This document shows, piece by piece, positions 1 through 6,715 of a DNA stretch of 14,430 nucleotides (positions are counted from its first letter, which is position 1; every line of letters starts with the position of its first letter). The stretch comes from JAGNLA01 sp964472265 (GTDB lineage Bacteria; Caldisericota; Caldisericia; JAAYUI01). The stretch covers positions 1 through 14,430 of the forward strand of contig CAYYJO010000052.1 of assembly GCA_964472265.1 (NCBI GenBank), in the 5' to 3' direction. The notes beneath the pieces are model-generated. The model searched no databases and was not told the DNA's origin. It worked only from the letters and a program-made list of their open reading frames with translations. Both the position numbers and the translations under genes were made by a program.

Positions 1-11
1 AGTCTTAATCC

Positions 12-36
12 AGTCAAGATTTACGATTTCTTGACT
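12..36. repeat. Perfect 8-bp inverted repeat with 9-nt loop
   Basis: The arms AGTCAAGA (12-19) and TCTTGACT (29-36) are exact reverse complements. The sequence after the right arm is CTTTATTTTC. Three readings are possible. It may be a weak, AT-rich intrinsic terminator for a gene left of the window (only three G-C pairs). It may be an operator, because the right arm overlaps the -35 box of the promoter at 31-59. Or it may be two back-to-back -35 boxes. The GTCAAG/CTTGAC core recurs in the palindrome at 9814-9836. Confidence 0.5.
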
Positions 37-59
37 CTTTATTTTCGTGATGTTAGGAT
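31..59 (+). promoter_or_regulatory. Predicted sigma70-type promoter of the EB_dh/vor operon (distal)
   Basis: TTGACT (31-36), a 17-nt spacer, then TAGGAT (54-59). The -35 box matches consensus at 5 of 6 positions and the -10 box at 4 of 6. Transcription would start near 66 and give a leader of about 70 nt. That leader would include the AAGGAG Shine-Dalgarno (127-132), well placed for the ATG at 140. Confidence 0.45.
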
Positions 60-96
60 TTGACCGTGTGCCGAAAAAATAGTGAAACAACACATC

Positions 97-125
97 TTGA
101 TATAGTTAGGAATCATTACTATAAA
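97..125 (+). promoter_or_regulatory. Predicted sigma70-type promoter of the EB_dh/vor operon (proximal)
   Basis: TTGATA (97-102), a 17-nt spacer, then TATAAA (120-125). Each box matches consensus at 5 of 6 positions. Transcription would start around 132-134, inside or just after the AAGGAG element and next to the ATG at 134. This promoter would therefore give a nearly leaderless transcript, unlike the distal one. Confidence 0.5.
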
Positions 126-139
126 GAAGGAGTATGGGA

Positions 140-1162
140 ATGAAGAAATCAGTTTTCATCGCTGTTGTCATGTCATTATTAGTTCTTGTGGGCTGCGGTG
201 GCGGCTCTGCCGTTGTTGAAAAGTCAGTTACACCTTCTATGTACGAAACTCCTACAGCAACCATTCTTTCTGCAGAATACACAGAAATTGCGCCACTCAT
301 CGACGGAGTGGTTGAGCCAGCCGAAGAGGCGTGGGCAAACGCAGCACCGGTCGAAATCAAAGTCGGCGAAACAAACACAGCAATGGCAAAGGCCTGTTAC
401 GATGCCGAAAACGTTTACCTCCAGTTCACATGGGCCGACGAGTCAATGGACATGTCAGGCAAACCGTGGGAGATGAAGGGCGAAAAATGGGGATCATCAA
501 TCACACTTACAAAGCAGGATATGTTCTCCATCGGCTTTGTTTCTGGTCAAATTGCAGAATTTGACAAGCAGGGTTGCGCAGTGATCTGCCACGACAGCAA
601 GGCAATGTACACAAACAAGCCAGGCGAGGCACTCGACACCTGGACATGGATGGCTGCTGAGTCATCACAGCTTTCGGTTGCAAACAACTATGTTGTTGGC
701 TATCCAAATCCAAAACTTGACACCGCTACGATGGAAGTCAAAGCCGGTTACCACTACATGCCAGGCTCACTCATCCAGAACAAGAGAGAGACACGTTCAC
801 CACTCTATGTGCTTCAGCCAGGACTCCTCTACGACAACCACACAATCGGCGAGATGGAATTCATGACACCGGCACCGGTTGATCCAAAAACACTTGGCCC
901 GGATGCAAAAGCGCCGTACTACATCAAGCTCCCAGGCCAGGGTGCAGTCGAAGCAAAAGCAACATACAACGATGAAAAGAAGGAATGGACACTTGAGATG
1001 AAGAGATCGCTCAGAACCTCAAACCCACTCCAGGTTCAGTTCTCGCACGACCAGGCGGAGGATGCCAATTACATGTTCGGCGTCTCGCTCTTTGACAACC
1101 AGAACGCCGCCGGTCACGTCTATACAGCCGATGCATTAACTCTACAATTCGTAGGAAAGTAG
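140..1162 (+). CDS. EB_dh-type heme-binding lipoprotein (putative periplasmic electron-transfer protein)
   Basis: This is a secreted lipoprotein. A Lys-Lys start and hydrophobic stretch lead to a lipobox ending in Cys19 (Leu-Val-Gly-Cys). Gly follows at +2, with no Asp, so retention in the inner membrane is not indicated. The body resembles the ethylbenzene-dehydrogenase-related heme-binding domain: an opening IDGVVEPAEEAW-type strand, a CYDAENVYLQFTWAD-like strand, and a C-terminal MFGVSLFDNQ segment. A CAVICH sequence (residues 146-151) is a CX3CH variant of the c-type heme motif. The ATG at 140 is preferred because AAGGAG lies 7 nt upstream. The ATG at 134 (two residues longer) fits only a leaderless transcript, and an in-frame TAA at 122-124 limits the start. 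It is first in an operon with the 2-oxoacid oxidoreductase, 9 nt upstream of that gene. The domain assignment is by recognition and heme binding is inferred. Confidence 0.75.
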   Translation: MKKSVFIAVVMSLLVLVGCGGGSAVVEKSVTPSMYETPTATILSAEYTEIAPLIDGVVEPAEEAWANAAPVEIKVGETNTAMAKACYDAENVYLQFTWADESMDMSGKPWEMKGEKWGSSITLTKQDMFSIGFVSGQIAEFDKQGCAVICHDSKAMYTNKPGEALDTWTWMAAESSQLSVANNYVVGYPNPKLDTATMEVKAGYHYMPGSLIQNKRETRSPLYVLQPGLLYDNHTIGEMEFMTPAPVDPKTLGPDAKAPYYIKLPGQGAVEAKATYNDEKKEWTLEMKRSLRTSNPLQVQFSHDQAEDANYMFGVSLFDNQNAAGHVYTADALTLQFVGK

Positions 1163-1171
1163 GATAAATAA

Positions 1172-2245
1172 ATGGGCGAAAAGATTTTAATGAAAGGCGC
1201 GGAGGCAATCGGTGAAGCCGCAATCAGGTCTGGCTGCAGACACTTCTTCGGCTATCCGATCACACCGCAGAACGAATCACCCCAGTACATGAGCAGAAGG
1301 ATGCCAGAAGTTAACGGAGTCTTCCTCCAGGCTGAGTCCGAAGTCGCTGCCATCAACATGCTTTACGGCTGTGCGGCCGCTGGAAAAAGAGTAATCACAA
1401 CCTCAAGCTCACCAGGAATCTCGCTGATGCAGGAAGGTCTTTCCTACATCGCCGGCGCAGAAATCCCAGTCGTCGTGGTCAACGTTGTTCGCGGTGGCCC
1501 GGGACTTGGCGACATCGCTCCGGCACAGTGCGACTACTTCCAGGCCGTAAAAGGCGGCGGACATGGCGACTACCACCTCATCGTCCTTGCACCGTCAACC
1601 ATCCAGGAAAGCGTCAACCTCATGCCATTGGCTTTCGATCTTGCCGACAAGTACAGAAATCCGGTCATGATGCTCTCGGACGGTCTTCTTGGCCAGATGA
1701 TGGAAGCCATCGAATTCCCAGAAATGAAGGATCCGGCATCACTCCCACAGAAAAACTGGGCAGCTGACGGAATGCAGGGAAAGCGTGGCAAGAACGTCAT
1801 CAATTCATTCGACCTCCTTCCTGAAGGTCTTGAGAAGATGAACAAGGCAATGTGGTCAAAGTACCCAATCATCGAACGTGACGAAATCAGATTCGAAGCC
1901 GTCAACACAGACGACGCCGAGTATATTTTTGTTGCATACGGAACAGTCGCAAGAATCATCAAGACAGTCATCAAGCAGCTCAGGGAAGAGGGAATCAAGG
2001 TTGGACTCTTCAGACCAATCTCACTCTACCCGTTCCCAAATCAGCAGCTTCTTGACCTGGCCAGCAAGCCGTCAACAAAATTCTTCATGGACGTCGAGCT
2101 CAGCTTTGGTCAGATGATTGAAGATGTCAAACTCGCCACACAGTTCAAAAAGCCGATCCACTTCTACGGAAGACAGGGCGGTATGGTGCCATCGCCAGGC
2201 GAGATTGCAGAAGAATTCAAGAAAATCCTTAAGGAGGCAAAGTGA
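1172..2245 (+). CDS. vorB: 2-oxoacid:ferredoxin oxidoreductase, alpha (VorB/KorA-like) subunit
   Basis: This is the alpha subunit of a multi-subunit thiamine-diphosphate 2-oxoacid:ferredoxin oxidoreductase, which oxidatively decarboxylates a 2-oxoacid to acyl-CoA with reduction of ferredoxin in the cytoplasm. The 357-residue protein contains the family's GYPITPQNE segment (residues 27-35), an AESEVAAINM segment, a TSSSPGISLMQEG segment, and a VVNVVRGGPGLGD stretch. The C-terminal LFRPISLYPFP region is the transketolase C-like domain. Length and motifs best match VorB (3-methyl-2-oxobutanoate, branched-chain acids), but KorA (2-oxoglutarate) is very similar, so substrate is not settled. The start follows a weak TAGGA sequence 7 nt upstream, which overlaps the lipoprotein stop codon. 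The TPP and gamma subunits follow directly. Confidence 0.9.
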   Translation: MGEKILMKGAEAIGEAAIRSGCRHFFGYPITPQNESPQYMSRRMPEVNGVFLQAESEVAAINMLYGCAAAGKRVITTSSSPGISLMQEGLSYIAGAEIPVVVVNVVRGGPGLGDIAPAQCDYFQAVKGGGHGDYHLIVLAPSTIQESVNLMPLAFDLADKYRNPVMMLSDGLLGQMMEAIEFPEMKDPASLPQKNWAADGMQGKRGKNVINSFDLLPEGLEKMNKAMWSKYPIIERDEIRFEAVNTDDAEYIFVAYGTVARIIKTVIKQLREEGIKVGLFRPISLYPFPNQQLLDLASKPSTKFFMDVELSFGQMIEDVKLATQFKKPIHFYGRQGGMVPSPGEIAEEFKKILKEAK

Positions 2246-2988
2246 TGGAACAGCTGACTCACCACCCGCTTCCACTGACCAAGAATCCAGTTTCCTACTG
2301 CCCGGGTTGCACCCACGGCGTCATCCACAGACTTGTGGCTGAAGTGATCGAGGAAATGGATCTCCAGCAGAAATCGATCATCGTCATTCCAGTTGGCTGC
2401 TCAACACTTTCAGTCAACTACTGGGAATTTGACACGATTTCATCGCCGCACGGCAGGGCACCGGCTGTTGCAACAGGCGTGAAGAGAGCCCTTCCAGACA
2501 AGTTTGTCCTCACCTATCAGGGCGACGGCGACTACGCCTCAATTGGCGCTGCAGAAATGGTTCACGCAGCAGGCAGAGGCGAGAACATCACAACAATCTT
2601 CGTAAACAACGGCATCTATGGCATGACCGGAGGCCAGATGGCTCCAACAACCCTTATGGGTTGGAAGACAGAAACCTCACCGTACGGTAGAAAAGCCGAA
2701 TGGAACGGTTTCCCTCTCAGAGTTTCAGAAATGCTTGCCCAGCTCAACGGTCCAGCATACATCGCAAGAACCGAAGTTGTCTCAGTGCCAGGCATCAACA
2801 AGACCAAGGCAGCCATCAAAAAAGCCTTCAACGCACAGCTCAAGGGGCTTGGCTATTCAGTGGTCGAAGTCCTTTCAACCTGCCCGACAAACTGGGGTTA
2901 CACTCCGGTGGATGCTCTCAAGAGGGTCAAGGAAGAGACAATGAAGTATTACCCGCTCGGTGAATTCAAGGTTGCGGAGGGACTCTGA
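2245..2988 (+). CDS. vorA: 2-oxoacid:ferredoxin oxidoreductase, TPP-binding beta subunit
   Basis: This is the beta subunit, which binds thiamine diphosphate and usually a [4Fe-4S] cluster. The TPP motif begins at GDGD (residues 93-96) and runs to the NNGIYGMTGGQ segment (121-131). Four cysteines sit where family members bind the cluster: Cys19 and Cys22 (YCPGC), Cys52 (GCST) and Cys213 (TCPTNWG). At 247 residues it is the short, single-domain type typical of Kor/Vor/Por beta subunits. The ATG at 2245 overlaps the previous stop by one base and has AAGGAGG 7 nt upstream. The GTG at 2242 is possible but has poorer spacing. Together with the alpha and gamma genes it makes a complete catalytic core. 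Confidence 0.9.
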   Translation: MEQLTHHPLPLTKNPVSYCPGCTHGVIHRLVAEVIEEMDLQQKSIIVIPVGCSTLSVNYWEFDTISSPHGRAPAVATGVKRALPDKFVLTYQGDGDYASIGAAEMVHAAGRGENITTIFVNNGIYGMTGGQMAPTTLMGWKTETSPYGRKAEWNGFPLRVSEMLAQLNGPAYIARTEVVSVPGINKTKAAIKKAFNAQLKGLGYSVVEVLSTCPTNWGYTPVDALKRVKEETMKYYPLGEFKVAEGL

Positions 2989-3527
2989 TGGCACAACACG
3001 ATTTGCTTGTCGCTGGTTTTGGTGGTCAGGGCGTCATGATGCTCGGAATGCTCTTTGCCGACTCAGCCGTTCTTGAAGGCAGAAATGCAGTCTATCTCCC
3101 ATCTTATGGCCCGGCCATGAGGGGTGGAACAGCAAACTGCACAGTCATCGCCTCAGATGAAGAAATCGCCTCACCGGTCGTTCCAAACCCAAAAAACGTT
3201 GTGGTTATGAACGCTCCGTCATTTTCAAACTTTGAACCAAAGGTTGCCCCAGGCGGACACCTCTTCGTAAATGCATCGCTGATCAATGCAAAATCAAACA
3301 GGACAGACATCACCGTTCACTACGTCCCGGCAAACGATATCGCAGAAAAGGCCGGAATGTCCAGGGCTGCCAACATCGTCATGCTTGGCGTCTTCATCAA
3401 GAACTCAAACGCCATCAAGGCTGATTCAGCAAAAGCAGCCATCAAGCACAAACTCGGCGAGGCCAAAGCAAAGTACTTCGAAGTAAACTGCAAGGCGCTC
3501 GACGCTGGCATCAGCTTTAATGAATAA
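2988..3527 (+). CDS. vorC: 2-oxoacid:ferredoxin oxidoreductase, gamma subunit
   Basis: This is the gamma subunit (the CoA-associated domain of pyruvate/2-oxoacid ferredoxin oxidoreductases), 179 residues, a usual family length. Near the N-terminus it has the glycine-rich GFGGQGV motif (residues 10-16), followed by the conserved SYGPAMRGGTANC segment and a VVMN strand. The ATG overlaps the beta-subunit stop by one base (TGATG), with GGAGG 7 nt upstream, so the two are probably translationally coupled. No delta (ferredoxin-like) subunit gene lies next to the trio. Electrons may pass straight to a free ferredoxin or to a subunit encoded elsewhere. Confidence 0.9.
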   Translation: MAQHDLLVAGFGGQGVMMLGMLFADSAVLEGRNAVYLPSYGPAMRGGTANCTVIASDEEIASPVVPNPKNVVVMNAPSFSNFEPKVAPGGHLFVNASLINAKSNRTDITVHYVPANDIAEKAGMSRAANIVMLGVFIKNSNAIKADSAKAAIKHKLGEAKAKYFEVNCKALDAGISFNE

Positions 3528-4629
3528 ACAGAGACTGCTTGACACTTTTCTCGAGCTGGTCAGGATTCCTTCCGAATCGCAGCACGAGAAGCCGGTAACC
3601 GAATACCTTGTGCCAAAGCTCCAAGCTCTTGGGCTTGAAGTAGAGGTGGACGACGCCGGCAAGAAGGTTGGCTCAGACACAGGAAACATCATTGCAAGGC
3701 TCCAGGGAACACTCCCTGGAGCTATTTGCTTTTCTTCGCACCAGGACACCGTCGTTCCAGGCGTGGGAATCAAACCCCAGGTCAAAGACGGTCTGATCGC
3801 ATCAGACGGAACCACAATCCTTGGCGCAGATGACAAGGCCGGTCTAGCAGCCATTTTGGAAATGCTTCATTTCTATCAGGACAAGCCACACCCAACAATC
3901 GAGCTTGCACTGGACATCTGTGAGGAAATCGGTCTCAGGGGCGCTTTCCAGATAGACCTTTCAAAATATCAGAGCAAAAAAGCAATCATTCTCGATGTCG
4001 ACGGTGCACCCGGAAGAATCATCACAGCAGCGCCATACCAGGACATCTGCAAGGTCACGATCGAAGGCAAACCGGCTCATGCGGGCATTTTCCCTGAGAA
4101 GGGCATTTCAGCTATCCAGACAGCATCAATTGCAATTGCCAACATGAAACTTGGCAGGATCGATTCCGACACCACATCCAACATCGGAATCATAAATGGT
4201 GGCAAGGCAACAAACATTGTCGCAGCCGAATGTTTCTTCAACTTTGAAGCAAGGTCGATTTCAGAAGAAAAACTCAACGCCTTGACCTCCTCGATGATTG
4301 CAGAGATCGAAAAAGCCTGCGCAAAAACAGGCGCAAAGTGCACCATCGAAAAAGAGCGCGTCTTCAAGGGTTACAACTTTACAAACGAACACCCGCTTCT
4401 CAAGCTGCTGACAAAATCAGCCCAGGATGTTTCGATTTCACCGAGGCTTGAGACCTCTGGCGGAGGCTCTGTTGCCAACGTTTTCAATGCAAAAGGTCTC
4501 GACACCTGCGTTGTAAGCTGTGGCATGGAAAACCCTCACACACTCGAAGAGAAGATTCTTGTGGTCGACCTCGAAAAGACCGCAGAATGGATCATCAGAA
4601 TTGTTGAACTTGTCGGGGAGGGTTGGTGA
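3520..4629 (+). CDS. M20-family zinc peptidase, PepT-like
   Basis: This is a cytoplasmic metallopeptidase of the M20 family, closest to the tripeptidase (PepT)-like branch. Metal and catalytic positions are visible: His74 and Asp76 in SSHQDTV, the bridging Asp in GADDKAG (104-105), Glu135/Glu136 in CEEIG, the Asp in LDVDG (159-161), and His340 in ENPHTLEE. The middle KPAHAG segment and following 100 residues match the lid/dimerisation domain. The 369-residue length is normal. The gene overlaps vorC by 8 nt, so it belongs to the same transcript. Next to a probable branched-chain 2-oxoacid oxidoreductase, its likely job is to release amino acids from small peptides for fermentation. The exact substrate is unknown. 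Confidence 0.85.
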   Translation: MNKQRLLDTFLELVRIPSESQHEKPVTEYLVPKLQALGLEVEVDDAGKKVGSDTGNIIARLQGTLPGAICFSSHQDTVVPGVGIKPQVKDGLIASDGTTILGADDKAGLAAILEMLHFYQDKPHPTIELALDICEEIGLRGAFQIDLSKYQSKKAIILDVDGAPGRIITAAPYQDICKVTIEGKPAHAGIFPEKGISAIQTASIAIANMKLGRIDSDTTSNIGIINGGKATNIVAAECFFNFEARSISEEKLNALTSSMIAEIEKACAKTGAKCTIEKERVFKGYNFTNEHPLLKLLTKSAQDVSISPRLETSGGGSVANVFNAKGLDTCVVSCGMENPHTLEEKILVVDLEKTAEWIIRIVELVGEGW

Positions 4630-5732
4630 GGAAACTCCTCGCCCTCCTTCTCACCCTCATCATCCTGTCAACACCGTTTCTCAAAACGGCAGAGGCTGGA
4701 TACACGGAAAGCCTCAACATTCCAGATGGCCTTTTTGAAGCTGGATCTCGCGATCTCCAAAAAAACATTCTCCTAAACGAACTCATCTCCCAGATAGTTT
4801 TCTACGAAAATTACCTTGGCAAAAACAAGATTCCTCCAGGCATCAACGTTGTCCTGTCCGGCAATGACATACCTGGCTACAACATGTACAGGCCAGGCGT
4901 CAAAGGCAACTCAATTTACCTTGTCCAAACGCCAGATGACTATTCAAACCTTGGAAAATTCAACACCATTTTTACTCAACTGATTTATCTCAACTTCCCA
5001 AGCGCAGATATGGAGTCTGCAGACATCATTTCAACATTTCTAAACCTGAAATACTTCAAGGCCAACATCCCAAAATTTGCCGGCCTTTACAGATACATCT
5101 ACCCAAACGAATTTCTTTATGAAAACCCTCTTGAAACCAGAAGCAATGAACCGCTTTCACCAACAATCCAGATGCTCTCGGTAGCCAGGCTTGCCCAGAT
5201 GGAAAACGAGAACATGGACAATCTCAGGCAGTTTATGGCCAAAGTGCTCAACGAAGGCTTCAGGTCTTCTGTCAGGTCAACCGGCGACGATCTGGCCACC
5301 TTCATCAGGTCTGCAAAACTCTCGCTCCCAAACACCAAACTTGCAGACATCCTCAGAGACACCGAGGCTAAATACGAACAGATCTGGGCTGGAAAGTTTT
5401 ATTTCAGAAACTCAACTGACTACAAAATAAGGCTGGATGCCGAAAAAGATATTGAGAATGCCAGACTCTTCATCGCACTTGGCGATGATGTCAAATCGAA
5501 AATAATGCTTGACAAGGTTGATGTTCTGACCGATCGAAGGGCTATCCAGGAACGCAACTGGTGGATCGTTTTTGCCGGGCTGCTCCTGCTGGTCACTGCA
5601 GGTTTCCTCTATGCCCACAACCGCTTGTTGATTGCCAACGCAAAAGTTCTGCCACTAAACACAGTCGTTAAAGCCCAAAAACAACCAGAACCTCCACAAA
5701 AGCGTACAAGCTCGACCAGGAGAAAACGATGA
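4626..5732 (+). CDS. Unrecognised secreted protein with C-terminal membrane anchor
   Basis: I do not recognise this family. The 368-residue protein starts with a clear signal peptide: basic residues 2-3, a Leu/Ile-rich core, and a likely signal peptidase I site after Ala24 in AEA. A long extracytoplasmic region follows, with Tyr/Asn/Ile-rich early parts and helical, charged later parts. A single transmembrane helix lies at about residues 313-331, after a WW pair. The tail is short, Pro- and Lys/Arg-rich and cytoplasmic, ending RRKR. No protease or cofactor motif stands out. The GTG start overlaps the peptidase stop; GGGGAGG lies just upstream, and a TTG at 4623 is also possible. It overlaps the CPBP protease gene downstream by 4 nt or 1 nt, depending on which CPBP start is used. 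It could be a substrate or partner of that membrane enzyme, which is inference from position only. Confidence 0.7.
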   Translation: MRKLLALLLTLIILSTPFLKTAEAGYTESLNIPDGLFEAGSRDLQKNILLNELISQIVFYENYLGKNKIPPGINVVLSGNDIPGYNMYRPGVKGNSIYLVQTPDDYSNLGKFNTIFTQLIYLNFPSADMESADIISTFLNLKYFKANIPKFAGLYRYIYPNEFLYENPLETRSNEPLSPTIQMLSVARLAQMENENMDNLRQFMAKVLNEGFRSSVRSTGDDLATFIRSAKLSLPNTKLADILRDTEAKYEQIWAGKFYFRNSTDYKIRLDAEKDIENARLFIALGDDVKSKIMLDKVDVLTDRRAIQERNWWIVFAGLLLLVTAGFLYAHNRLLIANAKVLPLNTVVKAQKQPEPPQKRTSSTRRKR

Positions 5733-6715
5733 TGTTTCGGGACAGACGACTCCAAGCCACCCTCCTTATTTTCCTGGTTGTCTCTGTTTGCGCTTTGGTG
5801 CTCACCTTCTCAAGGGTCGACTGGATCAATGTCGCTTTCGTTATTGCAATAACAGTCTTCTCAGGACTTTTCGCCTGGCTTTCCAGCAGAAAAGTAACGC
5901 CTGTTCCATTCCGCAACGGCCAGTTCAAAAAAGACCTTCTGCTTGTGCTGGTGCTGTTTGTTTGCGTCATGATCGTACGAACACTGGGTTTCTGGCAGGA
6001 ATTTGTTTTGGCGGAGAAGGCCGGAATGATAGCCCTCTCGATCTCGGCCATCCTGCTCATCGACCGTTCATCTCCAAGCTATTTCGGTCTCAAATTCGAC
6101 AAGATTTTGAAGCAGCTGCTCTGGTTCATTGGTGGTTTCGCCGTCATCTGGGCAGGTTTCGCTCTTGTGCACATCATTTCGCCAATGATTCTGGGGCTCA
6201 AATCTACCAGCATCTTTTTTGAACTGCCAAAGGCAAACGTTGAATCACTCTACTTCCTTCTGATGTATCTGTTTGGAAACTTCGCAGAGGAGATATTTTT
6301 CAGAGGGTACATCCAGACAAAGCTTGAGCAGTCAACAGGCTTCATCTACGCGCTGCTCATCCAGTCAGTTCTTTTCGCTCTCTACCACATTATCTATCTG
6401 TTCACCTACCGTGGCTCCGATCCTCTCGGCTATATCGGAATTTACCTGCTCTTTACAATGCTTTTCGGCCTTGGTGTCGGAATGTTCTACAAACTCAGCC
6501 GATCAATCCTTGCTTCAACCCTGCTTCACGCCTCGTGGAATTTTTTCATAACTCAAAAGTTCCTCATCCCCAAGGTAATGATTGAAAACGGCAAAACCTG
6601 GTGGGATTCCAGTGGTTGGGATTATATGGTTGCAACGGTTCTGTTTGTCATCGTCATGGCAATCCTGCTGTTTATAAGATGCCGCAAAGCAAGAAAATGC
6701 GGTCAGGCGTTCTGA
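5729..6715 (+). CDS. CPBP-family intramembrane glutamic/metallo-protease
   Basis: This is a multi-pass inner-membrane protein of the CPBP (CAAX protease/bacteriocin-processing, ABI) family. All family motifs are intact: EEIFFRG with Glu187, Glu188 and Arg192; FALYH with His220; and HASWN with His267 and Asn271. The first ~180 residues hold several hydrophobic helices, and a final helix precedes a basic C-terminus. At 328 residues it is slightly longer than the core domain. The ATG at 5729 has AGGAG 6 nt upstream; the ATG at 5732 is equally plausible. Known relatives cleave membrane-associated peptides or confer bacteriocin immunity. No CAAX prenylation is implied in bacteria. Its close linkage to the secreted anchored protein before it and the HD protein after it is unusual. 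Confidence 0.9.
   Translation: MMFRDRRLQATLLIFLVVSVCALVLTFSRVDWINVAFVIAITVFSGLFAWLSSRKVTPVPFRNGQFKKDLLLVLVLFVCVMIVRTLGFWQEFVLAEKAGMIALSISAILLIDRSSPSYFGLKFDKILKQLLWFIGGFAVIWAGFALVHIISPMILGLKSTSIFFELPKANVESLYFLLMYLFGNFAEEIFFRGYIQTKLEQSTGFIYALLIQSVLFALYHIIYLFTYRGSDPLGYIGIYLLFTMLFGLGVGMFYKLSRSILASTLLHASWNFFITQKFLIPKVMIENGKTWWDSSGWDYMVATVLFVIVMAILLFIRCRKARKCGQAF

Noticed and set aside
6601..6678. Upstream 26 codons as part of the HD protein
   Set aside because: They overlap the C-terminal transmembrane coding part of the CPBP protease, and their translation (rich in Gly, Cys and His) is out-of-frame noise. The starts at 6679 or 6697 give a sensible N-terminus just before the HD motif.
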